Shown piece after piece: positions 45,305 through 54,572 of a stretch of DNA of 64,000 bases. Both the position numbers and the translations under genes were made by a program. Numbering within the stretch: the stretch's first letter is position 1; every line of letters starts with the position of its first letter. Source of the stretch: Bosea sp. 685 (GTDB lineage: Bacteria > Pseudomonadota > Alphaproteobacteria > Rhizobiales > Beijerinckiaceae); assembly GCF_031884435.1 (NCBI RefSeq), contig NZ_CP134779.1, forward strand, positions 3,596,001 through 3,660,000. Direction: 5' to 3'. The notes under the pieces are model-generated. The model did not search any database. It worked only from the letters and a program-made list of their open reading frames with translations, and was not told where the DNA came from.

Positions 45305-46453
45305 TCAGGGCTCGTATTTCCAGGTGCCGTTGCTCAGCCTGACCAGCACGAGGCTGCGCTCGTCGACGCCATAGGCGGAATCCGGCTTGAAATTGTAGAT
45401 GGCGTGGACGCCGGCCAGTTCCTTGGTCGCGAAGATCTCATCCTTGAGCGCGGTCCTGAACTCCGGCGTGCCGGGCTTGGCCTTCGCCATGGCGCGCTTG
45501 GCGGCTTCGGTGAAGATCAGCCAGGCGTCGAAGGAATAGGCCGAGAAGCCGTCGGTCGTTTCCGTGCCGTTGACCTTGAGATAGCTGGCGCGGAAGGCAA
45601 GCGAGAGCTTCTTGCTGAAATGCGTATCCGGGAGCTGCTCGGCGACGATCACCGGGCCGGCCGAGACGAGGATGCCCTCGGCGGCCTTGCCGCCGACGCG
45701 GATGAAATCCGCGTTCAGCAGGGCCGGCGTCCCGTAGATCTTGCCCTTGTAGCCGCGCTCGGCCAGCGCCAGCAGCGGCAGCGCCCCTTGCGTCGCGGAG
45801 CCGCCATTGAACACCGCATCGGGCCGCGCCGCGACGATCTTCAGGACCTGGCCGGTCACCGAGGTGTCGGTGCGCGCATAGCGCTCATTGGCGACGAGCT
45901 TGACCTCGCTGCGATCCTCGGCCGCCTTGGCGCCGGTATAGACCAGATCGCCCCAGGCATCGGAGAAGCCGATGAAGGCCAGGCTCTTGACGCCGTCCTT
46001 GGTCATGCGGTCGGTGACGGCCTTGAACATCAGGCTCGGCAATTGCGGGACGGCGATGCCCCAGCGGTCAGTGGTCGGCGGCACCACGACCGGCGCCACG
46101 GAAATCATCGGAACCTTGAGTTCGGCGGAGACGGCCATCATCGCGATGGCCGCGGGCGCCTGCGCCGTGCCGATCAGGATGTCGACCTTCTCCTCCTCGA
46201 CGAGCTTGCGGGCATTGCGCGCGGCCGTCGATGGATCGGAGGTGTCGTCGAGCTGGATCAGCCTGACCTTCTCGCCATTGACGGTGGCGACATATTCATA
46301 GGCTGCGGCCATGCCCTTGGCGTAGGGAATGCCGATCGAGGCGCCAGGCCCGCTCAGCGCGGTGACGAAGCCGACGGTGATGTCGGCCCGGGCTGCGGAG
46401 GTGGCCAGGATCGTCCCGGCCAGGGCGATTGTCAGGCGAAGGCTGGTTTTCAC
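45305..46453 (-). CDS. Branched-chain-type ABC transporter substrate-binding protein
   Basis: 382 residues. The signal peptide runs LRLTIALAGTILATSAARA, then DITVGFVTALSGPGASIGIPYAKG begins the type 1 binding fold. VDILIGTAQAPAAIAMMAVSAE and GFSDAWGDLVYTGAKAAE are typical. GTG 46453 with GGGAG 6 bp upstream is the start; the longer upstream frame has no signal. It leads the second importer operon, whose downstream ohr and iorAB suggest aromatic cargo (inference). Confidence 0.9.
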   Translation of the reverse strand: MKTSLRLTIALAGTILATSAARADITVGFVTALSGPGASIGIPYAKGMAAAYEYVATVNGEKVRLIQLDDTSDPSTAARNARKLVEEEKVDILIGTAQAPAAIAMMAVSAELKVPMISVAPVVVPPTTDRWGIAVPQLPSLMFKAVTDRMTKDGVKSLAFIGFSDAWGDLVYTGAKAAEDRSEVKLVANERYARTDTSVTGQVLKIVAARPDAVFNGGSATQGALPLLALAERGYKGKIYGTPALLNADFIRVGGKAAEGILVSAGPVIVAEQLPDTHFSKKLSLAFRASYLKVNGTETTDGFSAYSFDAWLIFTEAAKRAMAKAKPGTPEFRTALKDEIFATKELAGVHAIYNFKPDSAYGVDERSLVLVRLSNGTWKYEP

Positions 46454-46620
46454 GGTAGGCTCCCCTCTTTTTTGAATGCGAACGTTCGGGTTCGCGCCGA
46501 TGCGTAGGCGGTGCGGTTCACCGCAAGATCCGGGCCCAGGTCGCGGCAGGCCGGGACGCGCTTGCCGGGCACGGCCGGCGCTGATAGCGCTCGGCCACGC
46601 TTTGCCGACGATGGACGCCG

Positions 46621-47475
46621 ATGCCCAAGCCGAATTCGAAGCCGATGTTGATGTCGAAACCATGCCCCGAGATCGAGCGCCGCTTCGTGGCGACGCCATC
46701 CGCCCGCATCCACATCGCCATGGCCGGCGAAGGCGAGCCGCTGCTCCTGCTGCACCAGACGCCGCGCTCCTGGGACGAGTATCGTGACGTCCTGCCGCTG
46801 CTCGGCCGGCACTATCGTGCCATTGCGATGGATACGGTCGGCTTTGGCGATTCCCAGGCATTGCCTGCCGGCCAGGATTCGATCGAGAGCTGGGCGGCCT
46901 GCGCGTTCGACCTGCTCGACGCGCTCGGGCTGCCTGAGGCCGCGCTCATCGGCCATCACACCGGCTCGGCCATCGCGATCGAAATGGCGGCGGCACGCCC
47001 GGAGCGGATCCCGGCGCTGGTGCTCTCGGCGCCGCCTTATGTCGATGCGGCCAGGCGCGCCAAATACGCCGACAAGGCGGTGATCGACGGGGCTACGCCC
47101 GGCGCAGATGGCGCGCATCTCCTCGCGCTCTGGCGGATGCGCCAGCCCTTCTATCCCGCGGGCGACATTGCGCTGCTCGAGCGCTTCATGATCGATGCGC
47201 TCAAGGCCGGCCGGCTCGCCGCTGAGGGCCACCGCGTCGTCAACCGCTACGTCATGGAGGCGCGCCTGCCATTGCTTGGTTGCCCCACCCTCGTCATCGC
47301 GCCGACCGCCGACCCGCACGCCTATCCCGTCGCCGGAAAAGTCGCCGACGCCATCGCCGGCGCGAGCCTGGTCGAGATCGCGGGCGGCATGGTGCCCCTG
47401 CCCGACCAGATGCCCGAGGCCTTTACTGATGCCGTGCTCGCTTTCCTGGAGCAGCATCTGCCGCTCCGGAGCTGA
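46621..47475 (+). CDS. Alpha/beta-hydrolase-fold protein with non-canonical active site
   Basis: 284 residues. The fold is clear: LLLLHQTPRSWDEYRDVLPLL (oxyanion loop), GHYRAIAMDTVGFGDS-like stretch near residue 70 and a cap region. The nucleophile elbow at residues 111-115 is GHHTG, so the position normally Ser/Cys/Asp is His-113. The C-terminal catalytic His position reads GGMVPLPDQMPEAF, with Met after GG. Asp remains in TADPHAYP. Proteins with Y/H-H-T-G elbows exist in this superfamily, and their chemistry is uncertain. The start could also be Met-9 or Met-11. It is divergent from the binding-protein gene and converges on the next gene with a 22-bp gap. Confidence 0.8.
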   Translation: MPKPNSKPMLMSKPCPEIERRFVATPSARIHIAMAGEGEPLLLLHQTPRSWDEYRDVLPLLGRHYRAIAMDTVGFGDSQALPAGQDSIESWAACAFDLLDALGLPEAALIGHHTGSAIAIEMAAARPERIPALVLSAPPYVDAARRAKYADKAVIDGATPGADGAHLLALWRMRQPFYPAGDIALLERFMIDALKAGRLAAEGHRVVNRYVMEARLPLLGCPTLVIAPTADPHAYPVAGKVADAIAGASLVEIAGGMVPLPDQMPEAFTDAVLAFLEQHLPLRS

Positions 47476-47497
47476 CATCTGCCGCGTCGACAGCCTG

Positions 47498-48286
47498 TCA
47501 GTCATCCCGGCGCCCTTTCGCCACGAAATGCCTGAAATCGGCGACGGCGCGCTCCGGCGCCAAGGCGAAACTCGGACCCCGGCTCGGCTCGATGCCGTCG
47601 AGGCGATGCAGGGCGATAGCCATCTCGGCCGCCTTGAGCGCGACGGCCGCGCAATTGACGACGGGCGCGTGGCCGACCTTGTAACCGCGTGCGCGGCATA
47701 AAAGCAGCGCCGGCAGGACGCCCGCCGCAATGACGACGTCGGCGCCCGCCGCAACCAGCGGGCGCGCCTTCTCATCGAAGACCGCCCGCATCCGCGCGAG
47801 CGCCGCTTCATCGCCGGCGAAGGCCGGGTTGAAATCCTCGGGCGCGAAGCCGAGCCCGGTCACTCCACTGATGCGCTCGCGCAGGCCGTAGCGCTCGGCC
47901 TGTTCGTAATGCCAGACCTCGAAGACCGGATCGATCGAGACCAGGGCCAGCCGCCGCCCGAGCTGGGCGGCGAAATGCAGGGTCGCCTCGCCGGCGCCGA
48001 CCACCGGAATGCGCACAGCGGACCGCGCCTCATAGAGCCCGGGATCCTGGAAATGGCCCATGACGAAGGCATCATAGTGCTGCGCTTCAGCCTCGATGCA
48101 GCGGTCGATGGCCAGCGCTGCGCAGCGGAATTCGGTCAGCCGGCCGAAATCGCGATCAGGCGGGGATATTCCGGCGATGTCGACCGTGGTTCCCGGCGCC
48201 GCAATGTCATTGAGATAGGCCGACAGGCGCTCGAGATAAGGCGCGTTCTGCGCCGCATCGACGAAGCTCTGCCACAGGATGCGCAT
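47498..48286 (-). CDS. Asp/Glu/hydantoin racemase superfamily protein lacking both catalytic Cys
   Basis: 262 residues. The fold is supported by MRILWQSFVDAAQNAPYLERL, AFVMGHFQDPGLYEARSAVRIPVVG and GRRLALVSIDPVFE. In hydantoin racemases the first active-site Cys lies just before D-x-P-G-L; here it is Gly-77/His-78. The second, normally in a G-C-A-G loop, reads VIAAGVLPAL (residues 185-194). The protein is therefore not a standard two-Cys racemase; relatives are often labelled HupH by weak similarity. It is divergent from the Rieske operon across 504 bp. Confidence 0.75.
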   Translation of the reverse strand: MRILWQSFVDAAQNAPYLERLSAYLNDIAAPGTTVDIAGISPPDRDFGRLTEFRCAALAIDRCIEAEAQHYDAFVMGHFQDPGLYEARSAVRIPVVGAGEATLHFAAQLGRRLALVSIDPVFEVWHYEQAERYGLRERISGVTGLGFAPEDFNPAFAGDEAALARMRAVFDEKARPLVAAGADVVIAAGVLPALLLCRARGYKVGHAPVVNCAAVALKAAEMAIALHRLDGIEPSRGPSFALAPERAVADFRHFVAKGRRDD

Positions 48287-48790
48287 TCGACCCCTACCTC
48301 ACCCCTGCCCCGACCGAGGAAAACCGATGCGAACCCGGCGCCCGGAACACTCGAATATTTCAAGTTTAAACATATGCATTTGCGTGTCAATCGTCACGAA
48401 ACTGACTCGATAGCCACCGCGCGAGAGGCACTGGGGACAGCTCCAGGCCCAGCCCTTGAGCCCATAATCGCGAACCATCAGGACGGCGAAAGATGACGAT
48501 AAAACCGCCATAAAGCCAAAATATCAGCAGATAATGTGCGGCTTGAATAGAATTCGCGCTCGCATCGGATGGGCGCCCGGCCGCCTCGCCCACCCCCGCG
48601 AATCCAGATGCGTCACGCCATTCCGATTATATATGCATTTGCAGATAAATTGCCGAATTCGCCTCCCGGACCCGGTTGACGCCCGAAAGCTTCAGACCTA
48701 AAATATTCTAGATTGAAGCGGACAGGCGAGGGAAAGACGAGTGTCGCATGCGGTCTCGCCAGCATCCGAAATGGTAGCGAAAGCGCGGCC
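48287..48790. promoter_or_regulatory. Divergent control region with a repeated 12-mer
   Basis: 504 bp without a credible gene, A/T-richer than the flanks. The exact 12-mer ATATGCATTTGC occurs at 48372-48383 and again at 48631-48642, once on the racemase-fold side and once on the reductase side. The core ATGCAT is self-complementary. This could be one operator type serving both divergent units. Confidence 0.5.
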
Positions 48791-49759
48791 ATGAGCACAA
48801 GCGAGCGCCTCGATCTCGTCGTCACCGAAAGCTGCGCGCTGACACCGTCGATCAGGGCGCTGCGGCTCGCCGATCCAACGGGCGCGACGCTGCCCGGCTG
48901 GACGCCCGGTTCGCATGTCAAGGTGCGGCTGCCCGATGGCGATGAGCGCTCCTACTCCCTCGTCAATCACTGTGCCGATCGCACGGCCACCGCCGCCCCG
49001 CAGGCCTATCGTCTCGGCGTCAGGCTCGAGGAGGCAGGCCAGGGCGGATCGCGCCACATGCACGCCCTCAAGGCCGGCGATCGGGTCAGCCTGTCCCACC
49101 CGGCCAATCACTTCCCCCTGGAGCGCTGCGAACAGCCTGTCGTCCTCGTCGCCGGCGGCATCGGCGTGACGCCGATCCTGTCCATGGCGGCAACGCTTCA
49201 GGCGGAGGAGCGCCCCTACCGCTTTTTATATGCCGGCCGCAGCCGCGACCAGCTCGCCTTCCTGCCCGAGATCGAGGCGCTCGCCGGCCCGGCGCTGAGC
49301 CTGCATGCCGACGATGTCTCCGGCCTGTTCGACATCGCCGGCCTGATGGCTTCGCTGCGGGAGGAGCCGCTCTATCTGTGCGGGCCGACGCCGATGATCG
49401 AGGCGGCCATCACTGCTGCCAAGGCGCTCGGCTGGAGCGAGGGTCGGCTGCGCTTCGAGATCTTCGCCGCCCCGGTTCCGGTGGCTGGCGACCAGCCGTT
49501 CGAGGTCGTGCTCAAGAGCTCAGGCAGGCGCTATCAGATCCCCGCCGACAAGAGCATTCTCGATGTCCTGATCGAGGCCGGCGAGGACCCGCTGCATGAT
49601 TGCAAGCGCGGCGATTGCGGCATCTGCCAGATCGGCGTGATCGAGGGCGTGCCCGACCACCGCGACTTCATCCTGTCCGATTCCGAGAAGGCGGCCGGCA
49701 AGCTGATGCAGATCTGCGTGTCGCGCGCGAAGACGCCGTCTCTCGTGCTTGATCTCTAG
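48791..49759 (+). CDS. Rieske oxygenase reductase, phthalate dioxygenase reductase type
   Basis: 322 residues. Order of domains: flavin-binding barrel (RSYSLVN) at about 1-100, NAD-binding (VAGGIGVTPILSM and LCGPTPMIEA) at 105-225, and a C-terminal plant-type 2Fe-2S domain with CKRGDCGIC and a late Cys in MQICVSRA. This class IA order lets one protein carry electrons from NADH to the Rieske oxygenase, so no separate ferredoxin is needed. ATG 48791 is chosen; a TTG 78 bp earlier is in frame. The stop coincides with the edge of repeat C. Confidence 0.92.
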   Translation: MSTSERLDLVVTESCALTPSIRALRLADPTGATLPGWTPGSHVKVRLPDGDERSYSLVNHCADRTATAAPQAYRLGVRLEEAGQGGSRHMHALKAGDRVSLSHPANHFPLERCEQPVVLVAGGIGVTPILSMAATLQAEERPYRFLYAGRSRDQLAFLPEIEALAGPALSLHADDVSGLFDIAGLMASLREEPLYLCGPTPMIEAAITAAKALGWSEGRLRFEIFAAPVPVAGDQPFEVVLKSSGRRYQIPADKSILDVLIEAGEDPLHDCKRGDCGICQIGVIEGVPDHRDFILSDSEKAAGKLMQICVSRAKTPSLVLDL

Positions 49760-49886
49760 AGCAGGATCGATGGGAAAAATGGGAACCGGTTTTTCGTATC
49801 GATCCTGCTCTCACTCTTTGATGAGAAACGGATTCAGATTTCAGCTGGATCACCTTGTGATTCCATCAGAAATCATCCGGCTCTAG
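49757..49886 (+). repeat. Repeat family C, copy 1
   Basis: The first part is an imperfect palindrome (AGAGCAGGATCGAT ... ATCGATCCTGCTCT) around ACCGGTTTTTC; the second has GATTCAGATTTCAG opposite CAGAAATCATC. It matches 60958-61083 along its length. It lies inside the operon, between reductase and oxygenase genes, and its first bases supply the reductase stop codon. Confidence 0.85.
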
Positions 49887-49905
49887 CGTTTCCAGGGGGG
49901 CTGCG

Positions 49906-51219
49906 ATGGCGCGATATCAGGGCAATGTCGAGGCGGTCAGGAGCCTCGTGCGCGAGACCGAGGTTCACCGCGACGTCTATATCGACGAGGAGGTGTTCCG
50001 GCTCGAGATGGAGCACATCTTCGCCAATACCTGGGTCTATGTCGGCCATGACAGCCAGGTGCCCAATATCGGCGATTATTACGGCACGAATATCGGCACG
50101 CAGCCGGTCCTGATGGTGCGCCACACCGACATGTCGGTGAAGGTCCTGCATAATCGCTGCCCGCATAAGGGCACGCGCATCACCACCGAGGCCTGCGGCA
50201 ATACCGGCAAGTTCTTCCGCTGCCCCTATCACGCCTGGAGTTTCCGGACCGACGGCTCCCTGCTCGCGATCCCGCTGAAGAAGGGCTACGAGAACACCGG
50301 GCTGGAACAGAGCCATGCCGGCAAGGGCATGAGCCCGGTCGCGGATGTGCGCAACTACCGCGGCTTCGTCTTCGCCAAGCTGAACGCTGGCGGTCTCGAT
50401 TTCGAGGAATTCTTCGGCGAGAGCCTGTCGAGCTTCGACAATATGGTCGATCGCTCGCCGGCCGGGCGGCTCGAAGTCGCCGGCGGCGTGCTGCGCTACA
50501 TGCACAACTGCAACTGGAAGATGCTGGTCGAGAACCAGACCGATACCTGCCATCCGATGGTGGCGCATGAATCCTCCGCCGGCACCGCGATCGATGTCTG
50601 GAAGAACGCGCCGCCCGGCACGAAGAAGCCAATGGCGGTGGAGATCTACGCGCCCTTCATGGCGCCTTACGAGTTCTTCGAGGGCATGGGCATCCGCGTC
50701 TGGCCCAACGGCCACGGCCATACCGGCGTACACCACTCGATCCATTCCGATTATACGGCCGTGCCCGGCTATTTCGAGCAGATGGTCGCGGCCTATGGCG
50801 AGGACCGCGCCAAGGCGATCCTCGACGAGAACCGGCACAACACCGTCTATTTCCCCAATCTGATGATCAAGGGCCCGATCCAGCTCATCCGCGTCTTCAA
50901 GCCGATCGCGGCGGACAAGACGCTGGTCGAGAGCTGGACCTTCCGGCTGGTCGATGCGCCCGACATGCTGCTGGAGCGGACGCTGATGTATAATCGGCTG
51001 ATCAATGCGCCGACCTCCGTCGTCGGCCATGACGATCTCGAAATGTATGAGCGCGCCCAGGAGGGCCTGCATGTCGACGCCAACCAGTGGGTCAACCTGC
51101 AGCGGCTCTACGACCCCGCCGAGCAGGCGGATGTGACGGCCGAGACCAACGGCACGACGGAGTGGCAGATGCGCAATCAGTTCCGCGCCTGGTCTAAGTT
51201 CATGACAATGTCGATGTGA
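49906..51219 (+). CDS. Rieske non-heme iron dioxygenase, large (alpha) subunit
   Basis: 437 residues. The Rieske cluster ligands are CPHKG (Cys-85, His-87) and CPYHAW (Cys-106, His-109). The mononuclear iron site is in ENQTDTCHPMVAH (bridging Asp-213, His-216, His-221), with the third ligand likely an Asp in VVGHDDLEMY. It hydroxylates an aromatic ring at two positions or a side chain; the substrate is not known. The small subunit follows, so it is an alpha/beta enzyme of the benzoate/biphenyl type. A CoA ligase next in line suggests an acid substrate or product. Confidence 0.92.
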   Translation: MARYQGNVEAVRSLVRETEVHRDVYIDEEVFRLEMEHIFANTWVYVGHDSQVPNIGDYYGTNIGTQPVLMVRHTDMSVKVLHNRCPHKGTRITTEACGNTGKFFRCPYHAWSFRTDGSLLAIPLKKGYENTGLEQSHAGKGMSPVADVRNYRGFVFAKLNAGGLDFEEFFGESLSSFDNMVDRSPAGRLEVAGGVLRYMHNCNWKMLVENQTDTCHPMVAHESSAGTAIDVWKNAPPGTKKPMAVEIYAPFMAPYEFFEGMGIRVWPNGHGHTGVHHSIHSDYTAVPGYFEQMVAAYGEDRAKAILDENRHNTVYFPNLMIKGPIQLIRVFKPIAADKTLVESWTFRLVDAPDMLLERTLMYNRLINAPTSVVGHDDLEMYERAQEGLHVDANQWVNLQRLYDPAEQADVTAETNGTTEWQMRNQFRAWSKFMTMSM

Positions 51220-51229
51220 TGGCAGGCCG

Positions 51230-51712
51230 ATGACCGCTCCGACACATCAGGACCTGATCGATTTCGTCGTCCGGGAAGCCCGGCTGATCGACCAGCATCG
51301 TTTCGAGGAATGGCTCGATCTCTTCGCCGAGGACGGCCATTACTGGATGCCGCTCGAGTGGGGGCAGACCGATGCGCGATTGACGACCTCGCTGATGTAT
51401 GAGGACAAGCTGCTCCTGAAGATCCGGGTCGAGCGATTGAAGGGCAACCGCACCTTCAGCCAGAAGCCGAAGAGCCGCTGCCATCACGTCCTGCAGACGC
51501 CGCAGGTCGACAAGCACGACCCGGCCGGCAACGCATACGTCACCTGGACCCCGATGCATTATGTCGAGACCAGGCTCGACGAGCAGCAGCTCTACGCCGC
51601 CTGGGCGACACATATGCTCGCGGTCGAGGACGGCAAGCTGAAGATCAAGCTGAAGCGGGTCGACATCGTCAATTGCGACGCCGCCTTCGGCAATATCCAG
51701 CTGTTCATGTGA
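51230..51712 (+). CDS. Aromatic-ring-hydroxylating dioxygenase, small (beta) subunit
   Basis: 160 residues, the SnoaL-like cone fold of ring-hydroxylating beta subunits. LIDFVVREARLIDQHRFEEWLDLFAEDGHYWMPL is the standard start, and SRCHHVLQTPQV and IVNCDAAFGNIQLFM match the core and C-terminus. It is structural and helps substrate choice. It starts 10 bp after the alpha gene. Its TGA overlaps the next ATG (TGATG). Confidence 0.9.
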   Translation: MTAPTHQDLIDFVVREARLIDQHRFEEWLDLFAEDGHYWMPLEWGQTDARLTTSLMYEDKLLLKIRVERLKGNRTFSQKPKSRCHHVLQTPQVDKHDPAGNAYVTWTPMHYVETRLDEQQLYAAWATHMLAVEDGKLKIKLKRVDIVNCDAAFGNIQLFM

Positions 51713-53391
51713 TGGCGATGACGACGCAATTGCCGGCGGGCCCCGACACCGTCTTCGCCGCTTTCGCGGACGCTGCGGCGCGGCATGCGCAGAAGCCTTT
51801 CCTGCGCGTGCTACCGGAAACGGCGCGGGCCTACGGCATTGCAGCCGGCGACCTCGGCTATGGGCAGGCGGATCAGGCGATCACGCGGCTGCGCGAGGCT
51901 TATGGCCGGGCCGGCTACGGCCATGGCCACCGCCTCGGCATCCTGCTCGAGAACCGGCCGGCCTTCTTCCTGCACTGGTTTGCGCTGAATGGGCTCGGCG
52001 TCTCGCTTGTTCCGATCAATCCGGACATGCGCGCAGCCGAGCTCGAATATCTGATCGGGCATTCCGGGATCGTGGCGGCGCTCGCCATCGCGTCACGCCA
52101 CGGCGATATCGCTGCTGCCGCGCAGGCGATCGGGCGAGCGATCCAGGTTTTCGGGCCCGACGACGCGCCCGCCCCGATCAGCGCGCCTGCGCCGAAAGCC
52201 GGCCCGCCGGACCGGGACAGCGAATGCGCCCTACTCTACACCTCCGGCACCACCGGTCGGCCCAAGGGCTGCGTGCTGCCGAACGAATATTTCCTCTATG
52301 CCGGCCACTGGTATGCCGGGATCAGCGGCCTCATCGCCATGGCGCAGGGTGCGGAGCGGATGCTGACGCCATTGCCGGTCTTCCACATGAACGCGATGGC
52401 CTATTCCGCGATGGCGATGGTGACGACGGGCGGCTGCCTGATCGCGCTCGACCGCTTCCATCCGCGCAGCTGGTGGGACAGCGTGCGCGAGAGCGGCGCG
52501 ACCATCGTGCATTATCTCGGCGTGATGCCGCCAATGCTGATGAGCGCCACCGAGAGCCCGCAGGACACGGCTCACTCGGTTCGTTTCGGTTTCGGCGCGG
52601 GCGTCGACCAGGCGTTGCATGAGCCGTTCGAGCAGCGTTTCGGCTTTCCGCTGATCGAGGCCTGGGCGATGACCGAGACCGGGGCCGGCGCCGTGATCGT
52701 CGCCTCCCAGGAGCCGCGCCATATCGGCGAGCGCTGCTTCGGCCGGCCCGGCAGCGAGGTCGAGGCGTGCGTCGTCACCGAGACCGGCGCGGAGGCTGGG
52801 ATCGATCAACCCGGCGAATTGCTGGTGCGCCACGCCGGGCCTGAGCCACGCTACGGCTTCTTCCGCGAATACCTCAAGGATCCCGAGGCGACGGCGCAGG
52901 CCTGGGCCGGCGGCTGGTTCCATACCGGCGACGTCGTCCGGCGCGGCGCTGACGGCTCGCTGCATTTCATCGACCGCAAGAAGAACGTCATCCGCCGCTC
53001 CGGCGAGAACATCTCCGCCGTCGAGGTTGAGAGCGTGCTGATGCAGCATCCGGCGGTCCGGCAGGTCGCGGTGGCGGCGACGCCCGACCCGGTGCGTGGC
53101 GACGAGGTGTTCGCCTGTATCGTGCTCGAGCCTGGCCAAGTCCTTGAACACGACCAAGTCCTTGGTCCCGACCAGGCTGCGGATGCCGCGCTCGCCGCCG
53201 ACATCGTCAGCTGGTGTCTGTCGCGCCTCGCCTATTACAAGGCGCCGGGCTATGTCGCCTTCGTGCCGGCCGTGCCGCTGACCTCGACCCAGAAGATCCA
53301 GCGCGGCGGGCTGAAGGAATTGGTCGAAGCCTCGCTGGGTACCCCGTCCTGTATCGATACCCGCGCGCTGAAGAAGCGGGTGGCGGCCTGA
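51712..53391 (+). CDS. Acyl-CoA ligase (AMP-forming), copy 1
   Basis: 559 residues. The P-loop LLYTSGTTGRPKG, the A5 motif AWAMTETGA, A7 WFHTGDVV and A8 FIDRKKNVIRRSGENISAVEVE are present, with the catalytic Lys region TSTQKIQRG at the end. It activates a carboxylic acid via an acyl-adenylate. A short insertion with a duplicated DQVLGPDQ-type stretch lies in the C-terminal domain. ATG 51712 overlaps the beta-subunit stop. It probably makes the CoA ester used by the thiolase-fold protein next in the operon. Confidence 0.9.
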   Translation: MAMTTQLPAGPDTVFAAFADAAARHAQKPFLRVLPETARAYGIAAGDLGYGQADQAITRLREAYGRAGYGHGHRLGILLENRPAFFLHWFALNGLGVSLVPINPDMRAAELEYLIGHSGIVAALAIASRHGDIAAAAQAIGRAIQVFGPDDAPAPISAPAPKAGPPDRDSECALLYTSGTTGRPKGCVLPNEYFLYAGHWYAGISGLIAMAQGAERMLTPLPVFHMNAMAYSAMAMVTTGGCLIALDRFHPRSWWDSVRESGATIVHYLGVMPPMLMSATESPQDTAHSVRFGFGAGVDQALHEPFEQRFGFPLIEAWAMTETGAGAVIVASQEPRHIGERCFGRPGSEVEACVVTETGAEAGIDQPGELLVRHAGPEPRYGFFREYLKDPEATAQAWAGGWFHTGDVVRRGADGSLHFIDRKKNVIRRSGENISAVEVESVLMQHPAVRQVAVAATPDPVRGDEVFACIVLEPGQVLEHDQVLGPDQAADAALAADIVSWCLSRLAYYKAPGYVAFVPAVPLTSTQKIQRGGLKELVEASLGTPSCIDTRALKKRVAA

Positions 53392-54572
53392 TGGCAACAA
53401 CCTCATCCACGCGGCGCTCCTATGATGGCGTGGTCGCCTGCCTGCCGGTCACCGTGCCCTATCGCCGCTTCTCGACGGAGAGCGCGGCCTGGTGGATCGG
53501 CCGCGCCCTGCACGAGCTCGTCACGCGGGCCGGCCTGCGGCCAAGCGATCTCGACGGCTTCTCGCTGTCGAGCTTCACCGCCGGCCCCGACACCGCCATC
53601 GGCCTGACGCAGCATCTGGGCCTCTCGCCGCGCTGGCTCGACCATATCCCGCTCGGCGGCGCCAGCGCGGTCGTGGCGCTGCGGCGGGCGGCGCGTGCCG
53701 TACAGGCGGGCGATGCCGATGTCGTCGCCTGCGTCGGCGCCGACACCAACCATGTCGATTCCTTCCGCAAGACGCTCTCGACCTTCTCCCGCTTCGCCCA
53801 GGACGCGGTCTACCCCTATGGTTCGGGTGGGCCCAATGCCAGCTTCGCGCTGATCACCAAGAACTACATGAACCGCTTCGGGGCGAGGCGGGAGGATTTC
53901 GGCAAGATCTGCATCGCCCAGCGCGACAATGCGCTTGCCGTGCCGCATGCGCTGATGAAGCAGAAACTGACGCTGGAGGCCTATATGGCGGCCCGGCCGA
54001 TCGCCGACCCGATCCATCTCTTCGATTGCGTCATGCCCTGCGCCGGCGCCGAGGCCTTCCTGGTCTGCCGCGAGGATACGGCGCGCTCGCTGGGTTTGAC
54101 CGGCGTGCGCATTCTCTCGACGATCGAGCGGCACAACGCCTTCCCCGAGGACCCCATCCAGATCCGGGGCGGCTGGGCGATGGATGTCGACGAATTCTGG
54201 GCGATGGCGGGCATCGCACCCGACGACATCGACTTTGTCGAGACCTATGACGACTATCCCGTGATCTCGATGCTGCAATTCGAGGATCTCGGCTTCTGCG
54301 GCAAGGGCGAAGGACCGGATTTCGTGCGCAGCCACAGCCTGAGCAATGACGGTAGCTTCCCGCACAATACCAGCGGCGGGCAGCTCTCGGTCGGCCAGGC
54401 GGGCGCGGCCGGCGGCTATCTCGGGCTGGTCGAGGCGCTCCGGCAATTGACCGGGACAGCGTTGGGGACACAGGTGGCCGACGCCAGGATCGGCCTCGTC
54501 TCCGGCTTCGGCATGATCAACTATGATCGCGGCCTCTCCTCCTGCGCCACCATCCTGGCGCGTTCGGCATGA
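53391..54572 (+). CDS. Thiolase-fold protein without the catalytic Cys, Ltp2/SCPx-like
   Basis: 393 residues. The fold is shown by SSFTAGPDTAIGLTQHLGL, CVGADTNHVDSF and the ETYDDYPVISMLQFEDLGFCGKGEGPDF stretch typical of the SCPx/Ltp2 branch. The usual nucleophile Cys position reads LGGASAVVAL (Ala-91/Ser-92), and the G-H-P motif near the end is SVGQAGAAGG, so the His is gone too. Ltp2 of sterol side-chain degradation has a thiolase fold without Cys, partners a DUF35 protein and acts as a retro-aldolase. The next gene here encodes DUF35. An aldolase role is therefore plausible, not proven. ATG 53391 overlaps the ligase stop. Confidence 0.85.
   Translation: MATTSSTRRSYDGVVACLPVTVPYRRFSTESAAWWIGRALHELVTRAGLRPSDLDGFSLSSFTAGPDTAIGLTQHLGLSPRWLDHIPLGGASAVVALRRAARAVQAGDADVVACVGADTNHVDSFRKTLSTFSRFAQDAVYPYGSGGPNASFALITKNYMNRFGARREDFGKICIAQRDNALAVPHALMKQKLTLEAYMAARPIADPIHLFDCVMPCAGAEAFLVCREDTARSLGLTGVRILSTIERHNAFPEDPIQIRGGWAMDVDEFWAMAGIAPDDIDFVETYDDYPVISMLQFEDLGFCGKGEGPDFVRSHSLSNDGSFPHNTSGGQLSVGQAGAAGGYLGLVEALRQLTGTALGTQVADARIGLVSGFGMINYDRGLSSCATILARSA

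Noticed and set aside
53391..54572. Ordinary acetyl-CoA acetyltransferase
   Set aside because: The catalytic Cys and the G-H-P His are both absent, so the usual thiolase mechanism is excluded.
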